DNA of 7,359 nt, from NCBI GenBank assembly GCA_947313765.1, contig CAMZNQ010000215.1, forward strand, positions 1 through 7,359. The letters are read 5' to 3'. This DNA is from an uncultured Sulfurovum sp. (GTDB taxonomy: Bacteria > Campylobacterota > Campylobacteria > Campylobacterales > Sulfurovaceae). This document shows, piece after piece, positions 1 through 6,785 of this stretch. How positions within the stretch are numbered: the stretch's first letter is position 1; the number at the start of each line of letters is the position of its first letter. Below the pieces are notes generated by a model. That model was not told where the DNA came from. It made no database searches and was given only the letters and a program-made list of their open reading frames with translations. Both the position numbers and the translations under genes were made by a program.

Positions 1-1658
1 GTAGAAGAGATAAAGAACTGCTCTATAAAGTCATCGTCATGCGTCGTAACGGCAATTTTACCTTTACCGCCTCGTTTCTGTTTTTCATACTGCTTCACAG
101 GCACACGTTTAATGTACCCTCTATGGGTAATGGTCACAACCATTGGCTCATTGGGGATTAAATCTTCAATATCAATGTCATCATAATCATCAATTATCTC
201 TGTTTTTCTCTCTGTCTTAAAGTTTTGTGCTATCTCTTTAATCTCATCAACAATAATTCCATTTAAAATTGATTCACTCTTCAAAATAGACTCTAAATAC
301 TCAATAAGTGCATAAAGCTCTTTTAGCTCATTATCAATCTTTTCAACTTCAAGACCTGTTAAGCGTCTTAACTTCATCTCTAAAATTGCATGTGCTTGAA
401 TCTCAGACAGAGAGAAACCTTCTATTAGTGCTATTTTAGCACTCTCTGTATCTTCACTATCACGAATAATTTTAATTACCTCATCAATATTATCTACAGC
501 AATTTTAAGCCCCTCTAAGATATGAGCTCTTGCGTTTGCTTTTTCTAAATCAAATATGGTTCGTCTAATGATAACAGTTTTTCGATGTTTTAAAAATAGC
601 TCAAGAAGTTCACGTAGTTTAAAGACTTTTGGCTCTTTATTCTCAATAGCCAACATAATGATTCCAAAAGTAATCTGCATTTGAGTCTGTTTAAATAGAT
701 TGTTTAAGATAATGTCACTCATAGCATCACGCTTAAGCTCTATAACTATTCTCATACCATCACGGTCAGACTCATCACGAATTTCAGATATACCCTCTAT
801 CTGTTTGTCACGTACTAGATGTGCAATATTTTCAATTAGACGAGATTTGTTTACTTGATAAGGGAGTTCATCTACAACAATAACCTCTCTATTTTTCTTC
901 TCTTCTATATGTGTTTTAGCTCTAACTTTTATTCTACCACGACCTGTTGTATAGGCATCTGTAATACCTTTTCTACCAAATATAATACCACCTGTTGGAA
1001 AATCTGGCCCTTTTATGATGGAGAGTAGTTCTATATCTTCACATTCAGGATTTTCAATAATATATAAAAGAGCATCCATAAGTTCATCAAGTCTATGAGG
1101 TGGGATATTTGTTGCCATACCAACAGCAATACCACTAGAACCATTTAGAAGTAGATTGGGAACACGAGATGGAAAAACATCTGGTTCTCTCATTGAGTCA
1201 TCATAGTTTGGCAAAAAGTCAACTGTATCTTTATCTATATCTCTCAAAAGCTCTTCAGAAATTTTTGTCATACGAGCTTCTGTATATCTCATAGCTGCTG
1301 CGTTATCACCATCTACTGAACCAAAGTTTCCTTGTCCATCTATCAGTGTAGCACGTAAAGAAAAATCTTGTGCCATACGAACTAAAGCATCATATACAGA
1401 GTTGTCTCCATGTGGGTGATACTTACCAATAACATCCCCAACAATTCTTGCAGATTTTTTATAGGAGCTTCTATGATATAGGTTTAACTCATTCATTGCA
1501 AAAAGTATTCTTCTATGTACTGGCTTTAAACCATCTCTTGCATCTGGTAATGCACGACCTACAATAACTGACATTGAGTAATCCAAATAGGATGACTTCA
1601 TACTCTCTTCTATTTTTACCTCTTGTATGTCTTGGTTCGCGTCAAAAAATTCGCTCAT
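1..1658 (-). CDS. gyrA: DNA gyrase subunit A, N-terminal 552 codons (3' end beyond window)
   Basis: GyrA is the breakage-reunion subunit of the A2B2 type II topoisomerase that introduces negative supercoils into DNA. The frame is open from an ATG at 1658 to the left edge. That start is preceded by a good Shine-Dalgarno (AAAGGGG, 1663-1669). The N-terminal part has the family hallmarks [13 protein letters not shown] (about 40-52) and the HPHGD motif (81-85). The catalytic tyrosine is Y125 in AAMRYTEAR. The tower and coiled-coil region follows (roughly 370-490), ending in KTEI. The sequence QKRGGKG at residues 527-533 (80-60) is the GyrA box of the C-terminal wrapping domain, which separates GyrA from ParC. 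In the quinolone-resistance-determining region, N86 stands where E. coli has Ser83, and D90 matches Asp87. About 300 C-terminal residues should lie outside the window. No frameshift is visible. It is transcribed divergently from metE. Confidence 0.97.
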   Translation of the reverse strand, partial: MSEFFDANQDIQEVKIEESMKSSYLDYSMSVIVGRALPDARDGLKPVHRRILFAMNELNLYHRSSYKKSARIVGDVIGKYHPHGDNSVYDALVRMAQDFSLRATLIDGQGNFGSVDGDNAAAMRYTEARMTKISEELLRDIDKDTVDFLPNYDDSMREPDVFPSRVPNLLLNGSSGIAVGMATNIPPHRLDELMDALLYIIENPECEDIELLSIIKGPDFPTGGIIFGRKGITDAYTTGRGRIKVRAKTHIEEKKNREVIVVDELPYQVNKSRLIENIAHLVRDKQIEGISEIRDESDRDGMRIVIELKRDAMSDIILNNLFKQTQMQITFGIIMLAIENKEPKVFKLRELLELFLKHRKTVIIRRTIFDLEKANARAHILEGLKIAVDNIDEVIKIIRDSEDTESAKIALIEGFSLSEIQAHAILEMKLRRLTGLEVEKIDNELKELYALIEYLESILKSESILNGIIVDEIKEIAQNFKTERKTEIIDDYDDIDIEDLIPNEPMVVTITHRGYIKRVPVKQYEKQKRGGKGKIAVTTHDDDFIEQFFISS

Positions 1659-1662
1659 GAAA

Positions 1663-1669
1663 CCCCTTT
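1663..1669 (-). promoter_or_regulatory. gyrA ribosome binding site
   Basis: AAAGGGG on the minus strand, with 4 nt to the ATG at 1658. It fixes the GyrA start at [10 protein letters not shown]. Confidence 0.75.
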
Positions 1670-1704
1670 ATATAATAATATGTAAGATAATAATTTTAGG
1701 CGAT

Positions 1705-1710
1705 ATTATA
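1705..1710 (-). promoter_or_regulatory. Probable -10 element of the gyrA promoter
   Basis: A consensus TATAAT on the minus strand. It would start transcription near 1697-1699 and leave a gyrA leader of about 40 nt. There is no convincing -35 box; CAAAAT around 1728-1733 is the nearest candidate. Poor -35 conservation is common in Campylobacterota sigma-70 promoters. The hexamer lies inside the left arm of the dyad at 1705-1740. Confidence 0.55.
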
Positions 1711-1740
1711 GCCAAATCATAATAAAGATTTTGCTATGAT
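1705..1740. promoter_or_regulatory. Operator-like inverted repeat over the gyrA promoter
   Basis: Two 14-nt arms, 1705-1718 (ATTATAGCCAAATC) and 1727-1740 (GATTTTGCTATGAT), are inverted copies of each other at 12 of 14 positions. The spacer is 8 bp. The mismatches are 1707/1738 and 1713/1732. The half-site centres lie about 22 bp apart, close to two helical turns, as expected for a dimeric DNA-binding regulator. The dyad covers the gyrA -10 hexamer, the region where its -35 would be, and a possible rightward -35. No regulator is identified; the operator role is inferred from position and symmetry alone. Confidence 0.4.
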
Positions 1741-1759
1741 TCCGTATTTAAAATACTAT
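1731..1759 (+). promoter_or_regulatory. Possible rightward promoter toward metE
   Basis: TTGCTA (1731-1736) and TACTAT (1754-1759) are separated by 17 bp, each matching four of six sigma-70 consensus positions. Transcription would begin near 1766, giving metE a leader of about 400 nt. The -35 lies in the right arm of the dyad, so one regulator could control both directions. In DNA this AT-rich such matches arise by chance. Confidence 0.25.
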
Positions 1760-2137
1760 GGGACAAAAAACAACATGAATATACCTAATGGCCTTGATAA
1801 AAGATATTTTTCTTTATCATATATCTTAGAACATTGTATAGAGTATACCATGCTGAGTAAAAAATCATCATTGACTCCTTTTCTTAATTGTAATTCTTAT
1901 CATAAGGATAAACTTCAAGAAGAGACATTTCCCAATATGTTAAAAAAGTTTATAATTAATATATCTAAGAAAGCCTGTGAGTGTAACTGTTATTTTACAC
2001 TAAAAACTCGCTTGATGCTTTTACTCCATCACTATATTCCTCGTTGCCCTTACTATACGACATATTTTGCATATCGTCGTACAGGGGTACATCCCCCGTT
2101 AAGTAGATATTTTAAAGCATTAAAAACTATTAACTAA
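1736..2137 (+). CDS. Doubtful hypothetical protein upstream of metE (133 codons)
   Basis: I do not recognise this open frame, and it may not be a gene. For it: 133 codons without a stop is long for AT-rich DNA, and it runs in the metE direction, ending 27 nt before metE. Against it: the ATG at 1736 lies in an arm of the dyad and has no Shine-Dalgarno. The alternative ATG at 1775 (codon 14) has none either. Few codons begin with G (about 14), so Ala, Val, Gly and Asp are scarce, unlike the neighbouring genes. Its 3' third overlaps several RNA-like hairpins. The product would be basic and rich in Tyr, Cys and His, with a CxC at residues 82-84 and no signal peptide or clear domain. It could be a lineage-specific small protein, a decayed gene, or chance reading of a structured leader. 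Confidence 0.25.
   Translation: MIPYLKYYGTKNNMNIPNGLDKRYFSLSYILEHCIEYTMLSKKSSLTPFLNCNSYHKDKLQEETFPNMLKKFIINISKKACECNCYFTLKTRLMLLLHHYIPRCPYYTTYFAYRRTGVHPPLSRYFKALKTIN
1980..2001 (+). other. Hairpin in the metE upstream region (first)
   Basis: A perfect 7-bp stem, AGTGTAA (1980-1986) with TTACACT (1995-2001), around an 8-nt loop. It is followed by TAAAAAC and not a T-run, so it is not a standard rightward terminator. A weak 5-bp stem (2013-2017 with 2027-2031) lies just downstream. It may be part of a structured metE leader. Confidence 0.4.
2056..2096 (+). promoter_or_regulatory. Tandem hairpins upstream of metE, possible leader RNA structure
   Basis: The first hairpin pairs TACGACATAT (2056-2065) with ATAT-C-GTCGTA (2071-2081). 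This gives ten base pairs with one bulged C at 2075 and a 5-nt loop. The second pairs GGGG (2084-2087) with CCCC (2093-2096) around TACAT. It can be extended by A2081-T2099 and C2082-G2098 across one mismatch. A2081 can pair in either hairpin, so the two compete at their border. This is the most GC-rich patch of the intergenic region. The structures end about 65 nt before the metE start and lack a following T-run. I see no B12 box or other riboswitch signature. Confidence 0.4.
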
Positions 2138-2151
2138 AAATAATTATTATT

Positions 2152-2157
2152 AAAGGA
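2152..2157 (+). promoter_or_regulatory. metE ribosome binding site
   Basis: AAAGGA with 7 nt to the ATG at 2165, which supports the chosen metE start. Confidence 0.75.
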
Positions 2158-2164
2158 TTAACAT

Positions 2165-4432
2165 ATGTCAAAAAATTATATTGTAGGATTCCCAAGAATT
2201 GGGGAACAAAGAGAGTTAAAAAAAGCACTTGAATCATTTTGGTCAGGAAAAACAGAATTTTCAGAAGTAGAAAAAGTAGCAGGTGAATTAAAAGCACGTC
2301 ATTGGAATTACCAAAAAGATGCAGGAGTTGACTTTATAGCTTCAAATGATTTCTCTCTATATGACAATATGCTAGATACAGCAATTATGTTAGGTGCAAT
2401 TCCAAAAAGATTTAGAGATTTAGATGGAAAAGAGCAATATTTTGCAATGGCAAGAGGAGATAAAGATAGAGTAGCTATGGAGATGACAAAGTGGTTTAAT
2501 ACAAACTACCACTATATTGTTCCTGAACTAAGTTTAACAGATGTATATGGACTTAATGCTACTAAACTTATTAATGAGTATAAAGAGGCAAAAGAGTTAG
2601 GGATTAAGACTAAAATTAATATTATTGGGCCTCTTACCTTTTTAGGTCTATCAAAAAGAGTTGATAGAGGAGACACATATGAGCTATTTGGAAAAATTTT
2701 ACCAATCTATGAAGAGCTTTTAACTCAAATTGCTCAACTTGATGATGATATTACTGTTCAAATAGATGAGCCAATTTTTGTTAAAGATAATCAAACAGCT
2801 ACTCTATCATTGATTAAGCCAACGTATGAGAAGTTAGCAAATGTTAGTGAAAATATTAAAATAGTTGTAACTACATATTTTGAACACTCAAATGAAGCTA
2901 CTAAAGTACTTCTACATACACCTAGTTGGGGTTTAGGATTAGATTTCCTATATGGAGAAGATAATAAAGAGAGCTTAGAGCTTATCTCAAATAGTGATAA
3001 AGTTCTAATTGCAGGTGTTGTTGATGGTCGTAATATTTGGAAAAATAATATCCAAAACACTGTTAACCTTTTAGAAGAGATTTCAGCTGTTGTATCTAAA
3101 GATAATATTATTGTAGGTTCATCATGTTCACTTCTTCATGTACCTTTTACTCTAAAATATGAAGAGAAGATGGATAGTGAGTTAAAAAACTGGTTAAGTT
3201 ATGCTGTTGAAAAGCTAGATGAGGTTGTATTGGTATCAAAAATCTTTGCTGGAGATACTTTAAGTAGTAGTGAAGAGCAGTTATTAGCAGATAATAAAGA
3301 TGCAAACAATAGTAGAGCTACATCATCAAAGATTCATAATAGTGATGTTCAAAATAGAGTTGAATCTATTGAAAAAATAGAGAGAGATGGTGCTTTTGAA
3401 GATAGAATTAAAACTCAAAGAGATATTTTAGGTTATGAAGATTTAGCAACTACAACAATTGGTTCATTCCCTCAAACGCCAGAAGTAAGAAAGTCAAGAA
3501 GAGACTTTAAAAAAGGTGAACTATCTAAAGAGCAATATGAAAAAGATATGAAAGATTATATTGATGATTGTATCGCTTTTCAAGAAGATTGTGGAATTGA
3601 AGTTTTAGTTCATGGAGAACCTGAACGAAATGATATGGTTGAGTATTTTGGAGAGCAACTTGATGGTTATGGATTTAGCCAAAATGGTTGGGTTCAAAGT
3701 TATGGTAGTAGATGTGTAAAACCACCATTTATCTATGGAGATATTAGTAGACCAAACCCTATGACTGTAGATTGGATTACCTATGCACAGAGCAAAACAG
3801 ATAGAATCATGAAAGGTATGTTAACAGGGCCTGTAACTATCTTAAACTGGTCATTTGTTAGAGATGATAAGCCAAGAGATGAAGTTTCAAAACAGATTGC
3901 AGTAGCTCTTAGTGATGAGATTAATGACCTTCAAGAGGCTGGAATTAAGATTATTCAAGTTGATGAGGCAGCATTTAAAGAGGGATATCCTTTAAGAGAA
4001 GCTAAGATTAAATATTACGAATCATGGTCTGTTCGTGACTTTAAAATTGCAGTAAGTACATCATGGGAAAAGACACAGATTCATACTCACATGTGTTACT
4101 CTGAGTTTAATGATATTATTAGAACAATTGAAGCTATGGATGCAGATGTTATCTCTATTGAGACAGCAAGAAGTGGTAATGAACTTCTTAAAATCTTTAA
4201 AGAGGTAGGATATAAACAAGAAGTAGGGCCAGGAGTTTACGATATTCACTCACCACGTATTCCAAGTGTAGAAGAGATTGTAACTCAAATCAAGCATCTA
4301 CTTGAAGTTTTACCAAAAGAGCAACTTTGGATAAATCCTGATTGTGGATTAAAAACTCGTAAATGGGAAGAGGTTAAACCTAGTCTTAAAAATATGGTTG
4401 AAGCTGTTAAATTGGTTAGAGAAGAGATGTAA
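2165..4432 (+). CDS. metE: Cobalamin-independent methionine synthase
   Basis: MetE transfers the methyl group of 5-methyltetrahydropteroyltri-L-glutamate to homocysteine, the last step of methionine synthesis, without B12. At 755 residues it is full length (E. coli: 753). Functional residues sit one position after their E. coli counterparts. The zinc ligands are H642, C644, E666 and C727. The substrate-binding positions are I432-S434, E485, W562 and D600. The proposed proton donor is H695. The N-terminal half starts with the folate-binding-type GFPRIG segment (8-13), and the C-terminal barrel starts at TTIGSFPQTPEVRK. A polar, low-complexity linker (about 365-410) separates them. It stands alone on this strand, divergent from gyrA and convergent with the thioredoxin-like gene. 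No other methionine gene is visible. The long upstream region suggests its own regulation. Confidence 0.98.
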   Translation: MSKNYIVGFPRIGEQRELKKALESFWSGKTEFSEVEKVAGELKARHWNYQKDAGVDFIASNDFSLYDNMLDTAIMLGAIPKRFRDLDGKEQYFAMARGDKDRVAMEMTKWFNTNYHYIVPELSLTDVYGLNATKLINEYKEAKELGIKTKINIIGPLTFLGLSKRVDRGDTYELFGKILPIYEELLTQIAQLDDDITVQIDEPIFVKDNQTATLSLIKPTYEKLANVSENIKIVVTTYFEHSNEATKVLLHTPSWGLGLDFLYGEDNKESLELISNSDKVLIAGVVDGRNIWKNNIQNTVNLLEEISAVVSKDNIIVGSSCSLLHVPFTLKYEEKMDSELKNWLSYAVEKLDEVVLVSKIFAGDTLSSSEEQLLADNKDANNSRATSSKIHNSDVQNRVESIEKIERDGAFEDRIKTQRDILGYEDLATTTIGSFPQTPEVRKSRRDFKKGELSKEQYEKDMKDYIDDCIAFQEDCGIEVLVHGEPERNDMVEYFGEQLDGYGFSQNGWVQSYGSRCVKPPFIYGDISRPNPMTVDWITYAQSKTDRIMKGMLTGPVTILNWSFVRDDKPRDEVSKQIAVALSDEINDLQEAGIKIIQVDEAAFKEGYPLREAKIKYYESWSVRDFKIAVSTSWEKTQIHTHMCYSEFNDIIRTIEAMDADVISIETARSGNELLKIFKEVGYKQEVGPGVYDIHSPRIPSVEEIVTQIKHLLEVLPKEQLWINPDCGLKTRKWEEVKPSLKNMVEAVKLVREEM

Positions 4433-4437
4433 TTTAT

Positions 4438-4457
4438 TGTGGGTAGAGATACCCACA
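4438..4457. terminator. Hairpin between convergent metE and the leftward operon, likely bidirectional terminator
   Basis: A perfect 8-bp stem TGTGGGTA/TACCCACA closes a GAGA loop, 5 nt after the metE stop and 4 nt from the end of the thioredoxin-like gene. It serves both converging units by position. The flanks are AT-rich but have no strong T-run on either strand, so termination may be leaky or factor-assisted. Confidence 0.6.
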
Positions 4458-4461
4458 TTCA

Positions 4462-4779
4462 CTAACTCAACATCATTCCATAAGGTCGCTTTAGCTTTTG
4501 ACTCAATTGATATAAGCTAACAGTACGACCCTCACGAACAAACTCACGACCATCTAAAAAGATTACCATTGTAGGTACAGAAAAGACTTGATAATAGGCA
4601 GAAATTTCACTATTTTCATGTGCATCTAAATAGATTTGTTTTAACTTAGGAAATTCACTATCAAACAACTCTTTAAATTTTGGTCTTAAAGCATGACAAA
4701 CATTACAATTTTCACCTGAAAAATATAATAATACTCCAACCTCTTTTCTAATTATCTCTTGTAACTCTTCTAAACTCAT
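4462..4779 (-). CDS. Thioredoxin-like protein with CNVC active-site motif
   Basis: A 105-residue single-domain protein with a thioredoxin fold. LLYFSGENC forms the first core strand and leads to a C25-N-V-C28 motif at the start of a helix. A conserved cis-proline follows at P69 (SVPTM), then a MVIFLDGRE strand-turn. The CxxC supports thiol-disulfide chemistry. The usual WCGPC surroundings are absent: Trp is replaced by Glu-Asn, and Gly-Pro by Asn-Val. Its redox potential and partner are therefore likely to differ from housekeeping thioredoxin. There is no signal peptide, so it is probably cytoplasmic. The ATG overlaps the ribF stop (ATGA, 4776-4779) and has a Shine-Dalgarno AAGGA (4785-4789) with 5-nt spacing. 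It is the last gene of the leftward operon. The substrate is unknown, and I would not call it trxA. Confidence 0.85.
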   Translation of the reverse strand: MSLEELQEIIRKEVGVLLYFSGENCNVCHALRPKFKELFDSEFPKLKQIYLDAHENSEISAYYQVFSVPTMVIFLDGREFVREGRTVSLYQLSQKLKRPYGMMLS

Positions 4780-5573
4780 TTTCGTCCTTTTTCTATATCT
4801 TTTTCTATCTGACTCTTTAGAGAATCTAAACTATTAAATTTTCTATTTTCTCTAATAAACTCTACAAATTCAATCTCAACAAAACCTGTAACTATACCAA
4901 TATCTCTATCTAAAATATAACTCTCTATTGCAAATAGACCATCTGTTGTAACTCTATGACCTAAAAATGTTACACTTTTTAACCATATGCCATCTATATT
5001 TGTATAACTTTTATATACTCCTGCTTTAGGAGTATAGCAATCATATACTTTTAGATTTAGTGTAGGAACAAGTTTCTCTTTTCCTATCCCCTGCCCTTTA
5101 ACTACCATACCACCTAGTTTAAAGTTTCTTCCTAAAAGCATATTTGCACTTTTTATATTACCACAATCAAGATAGTTTTTAATAACTCTTGTATGAATAG
5201 ATATATTACTCTCTTTGACCTCATCAATAACTACTACATCTCCATCAAAAAGCTCTTTTAAAAGTCTACTATCTCCCTCTTTTTTATATCCAAATGCAAA
5301 ATCATACCCTACTACTATCTTTTCAAGTTTAGGAAAATCATCTTTTAATTTAACAATAAAATCCTCTGCTGTTAGCTTTTTAATCTTATTGAAGTGGTAA
5401 AAAAAACAAGGCTTTTTAATATATAGAGAACGTCTATATCCTACTGTTAGGGATGCTCTATTTCTCTCAATAATAACTACTCCCTCTACTTCATCTATTA
5501 AAACTCTATGTGCTTTATGAATCCCATCAAATGAACCTATGGCTATTGATTTTATACTATTTTTTAATTTCAT
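4776..5573 (-). CDS. ribF: Bifunctional riboflavin kinase / FAD synthetase
   Basis: RibF phosphorylates riboflavin to FMN and then adenylylates FMN to FAD in the cytoplasm. The N-terminal FAD synthetase (nucleotidyltransferase) module carries GSFDGIHKAHR (13-23), a form of the family's GxFDGxHxGH motif. It also has VGYDFAFG (88-95) and an ISIHTRVIK segment (124-132). The C-terminal riboflavin kinase module starts near 148. It has GQGIGKEKLVPTLNL (160-174), matching the PTxNL nucleotide-binding loop, then AGVY (184-187) and E217 in FAIESYILD, the likely catalytic Glu. At 265 residues it is shorter than E. coli RibF (313), mainly through shorter loops. The ATG overlaps the tlyA stop by 4 nt and has AGGA (5578-5581) upstream; its stop overlaps the next gene's start. 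The tlyA-ribF pair is also found in Campylobacter. Confidence 0.94.
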   Translation of the reverse strand: MKLKNSIKSIAIGSFDGIHKAHRVLIDEVEGVVIIERNRASLTVGYRRSLYIKKPCFFYHFNKIKKLTAEDFIVKLKDDFPKLEKIVVGYDFAFGYKKEGDSRLLKELFDGDVVVIDEVKESNISIHTRVIKNYLDCGNIKSANMLLGRNFKLGGMVVKGQGIGKEKLVPTLNLKVYDCYTPKAGVYKSYTNIDGIWLKSVTFLGHRVTTDGLFAIESYILDRDIGIVTGFVEIEFVEFIRENRKFNSLDSLKSQIEKDIEKGRK

Positions 5574-6280
5574 TGTTTCCTAAAGTGATAGATATACTCA
5601 ATATTTCCAGATTTGCCATATAGTTTAGATGTTGTCTCATAGACAAGAGTCCAAGAAAACTCCTCTACTCTCTTCTCAAATCTCTCTTTTGCTCTTATGA
5701 TTGCCTCTTTATCTACAACCACACCTCTACTGTCTCGTTTCACATCTCTTCCCACTTCAAATTGTGGTTTAAAGAGAAGAATCATATCTGATTTAGCTAA
5801 TCTATCTATATCCTCTACTATATTTAAAATAGAGATAAAAGATACATCACAAGTTACAATATCAAATCTTTTAGCAGATTTAAAGACTCTAATATCTGTC
5901 TCTTCAAATATCTCTACCTTTGGATTATCTCTTAAAGAGTGGTGCAACTGATTTGAACCAACATCAACAGCAGTTACAGACTCTACACCATTTTCTAAAA
6001 GAATCTGAACGAACCCACCTGTACTAGAACCTATATCTAAAGCTACTCTCTCTTTTAAATCCATAGCATACTCTTCTAAAAAGAGTTCTAATTTCTTTGA
6101 AGCTCGACTAACATAAAACTTCTCTCTATCTATATCTATATTTGAATTCTCATCACATTTAGTTGATGGTTTAGCCATTTTACCATCTATAAAAACTTTT
6201 CCTCTTTTTATGGCATCTATCGCTCTGTTTCTACTCTCAAAATAGTTTTTTTCTACTAGATACTTATCAATTCGTTGCAA
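5570..6280 (-). CDS. tlyA: TlyA-type 23S/16S rRNA (cytidine-2'-O)-methyltransferase
   Basis: TlyA uses S-adenosylmethionine to 2'-O-methylate rRNA cytidines (C1920 of 23S; some members also C1409 of 16S), which influences subunit association and capreomycin sensitivity. The N-terminal S4-like RNA-binding domain (about 1-60) begins RIDKYLVEK. The linker SRASKKLE (58-65) leads into the FtsJ-like Rossmann methyltransferase domain. That domain has the SAM motif DIGSSTGGF (82-90), AVDVG (104-108), CDVSFIS (144-150) and LFKPQFEVG (169-177). At 236 residues it is compact, which fits the shorter type I TlyA known from Campylobacter, expected to modify only 23S. The start is a TTG at 6280, chosen because the S4 domain begins at once and GGAG (6289-6292) lies 8 nt upstream. 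It overlaps the preceding nuclease-like gene by 14 nt and ribF by 4 nt. Confidence 0.95.
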   Translation of the reverse strand: MQRIDKYLVEKNYFESRNRAIDAIKRGKVFIDGKMAKPSTKCDENSNIDIDREKFYVSRASKKLELFLEEYAMDLKERVALDIGSSTGGFVQILLENGVESVTAVDVGSNQLHHSLRDNPKVEIFEETDIRVFKSAKRFDIVTCDVSFISILNIVEDIDRLAKSDMILLFKPQFEVGRDVKRDSRGVVVDKEAIIRAKERFEKRVEEFSWTLVYETTSKLYGKSGNIEYIYHFRKQ

Positions 6281-6785
6281 CTGTTACACTCCAAGGTAGA
6301 TTTTTTAAATTATCTTTTGATACAACTTTAATATGACTTTTGCTAGTAATAGACTTTAATCTCTCTCGTAATTTTGTTTGAATATTTGATAATCTATATC
6401 TTGATTGAGATAATCCTCTTCTTGGTGGAGGTATTTCAATATGAAAAATAATAAATAACTCACTATTTTTTAAAAATTTAATAGAAATATCTTTTTCATC
6501 TTCATTATTAGCATTTAAAGCCATTGGATAAATAGTACTTAAAGAACAGATAATTTTTTTTATAATATCTGCAATTAATTCTATCTGACTTATCTCTTCT
6601 GTATTTGGATGTGTATAGTCTTTAATCTCTATCATATAGTTCCTATTACCTTTAATAGCTAAAATATCAATAGCTTTTACTCCTTTTTGTATCTGCATAA
6701 AATGTTTTCTATAATAAATTGTATTATCAAAACTTATTGCATCAAAAGGAAAATCAAATTTTAGTCTTCCCTCTTTAATAATCAT
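6267..6785 (-). CDS. Small PD-(D/E)xK nuclease-like protein paired with an ATPase
   Basis: This 172-residue soluble protein has no name that I can give with confidence. Residues 36-57 read as a PD-(D/E)xK core: D40 in KAIDILAI, a turn (KGNRN), then E53-I-K55 in YMIEIKDY. A helix (about 64-85) and a hydrophobic strand (LFIIFHIEIP, about 109-118) follow. A basic helical C-terminal region ends in LPWSV. This is the arrangement of metal-dependent nucleases, though DNA or RNA cleavage is not shown. The ATG overlaps the ATPase stop (ATGA, 6782-6785), and the 3' end overlaps tlyA by 14 nt. From memory, similar proteins with a KAxDxLA...IEVKD core and a terminal LPW are found next to ATPases of the same type, so the pair probably acts together. 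GC is about 23%, lower than its neighbours. Alternatively, it may be a non-catalytic DNA-binding subunit. Confidence 0.75.
   Translation of the reverse strand: MIIKEGRLKFDFPFDAISFDNTIYYRKHFMQIQKGVKAIDILAIKGNRNYMIEIKDYTHPNTEEISQIELIADIIKKIICSLSTIYPMALNANNEDEKDISIKFLKNSELFIIFHIEIPPPRRGLSQSRYRLSNIQTKLRERLKSITSKSHIKVVSKDNLKNLPWSVTVATN
6289..6292 (-). promoter_or_regulatory. tlyA ribosome binding site inside the upstream gene
   Basis: GGAG lies 8 nt before the TTG start of tlyA, within codons for the last residues (PWSV) of the preceding gene. It supports the non-ATG start and translational coupling. Confidence 0.6.

Noticed and set aside
1..1658. Topoisomerase IV subunit ParC instead of GyrA
   Set aside because: The frame contains an intact GyrA box (QKRGGKG, residues 527-533), typical of GyrA, and Campylobacterota commonly lack ParC.
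1871..1900. Promoter with TTGACT at 1871-1876 and TCTTAT at 1895-1900
   Set aside because: The -35 is good, but the -10 is weak at 18-bp spacing. The same bases also read as a minus-strand Shine-Dalgarno. The support is too thin.
1659..2164. Cobalamin or SAM riboswitch before metE
   Set aside because: Both are plausible metE regulators, but I found no GCCACTG-type B12 box and no S-box core. The hairpins present do not match either fold.
2791..3060. 89-codon open frame antisense to metE
   Set aside because: It lies fully inside metE, which has all its catalytic residues. The antisense translation has no domain, so it is a shadow of metE codon use.
4061..4249. 62-codon open frame antisense to the metE zinc-site region
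   Set aside because: It is opposite the conserved HMC...E coding sequence and has no supporting features.
5215..5400. 61-codon plus-strand frame opposite ribF
   Set aside because: Ser/Thr-rich low-complexity translation, complementary to the Asp/Glu/Lys codons of ribF; a shadow.
5697..5951. 84-codon plus-strand frame opposite tlyA
   Set aside because: It is opposite conserved TlyA methyltransferase motifs, with no ribosome binding site or recognisable domain.
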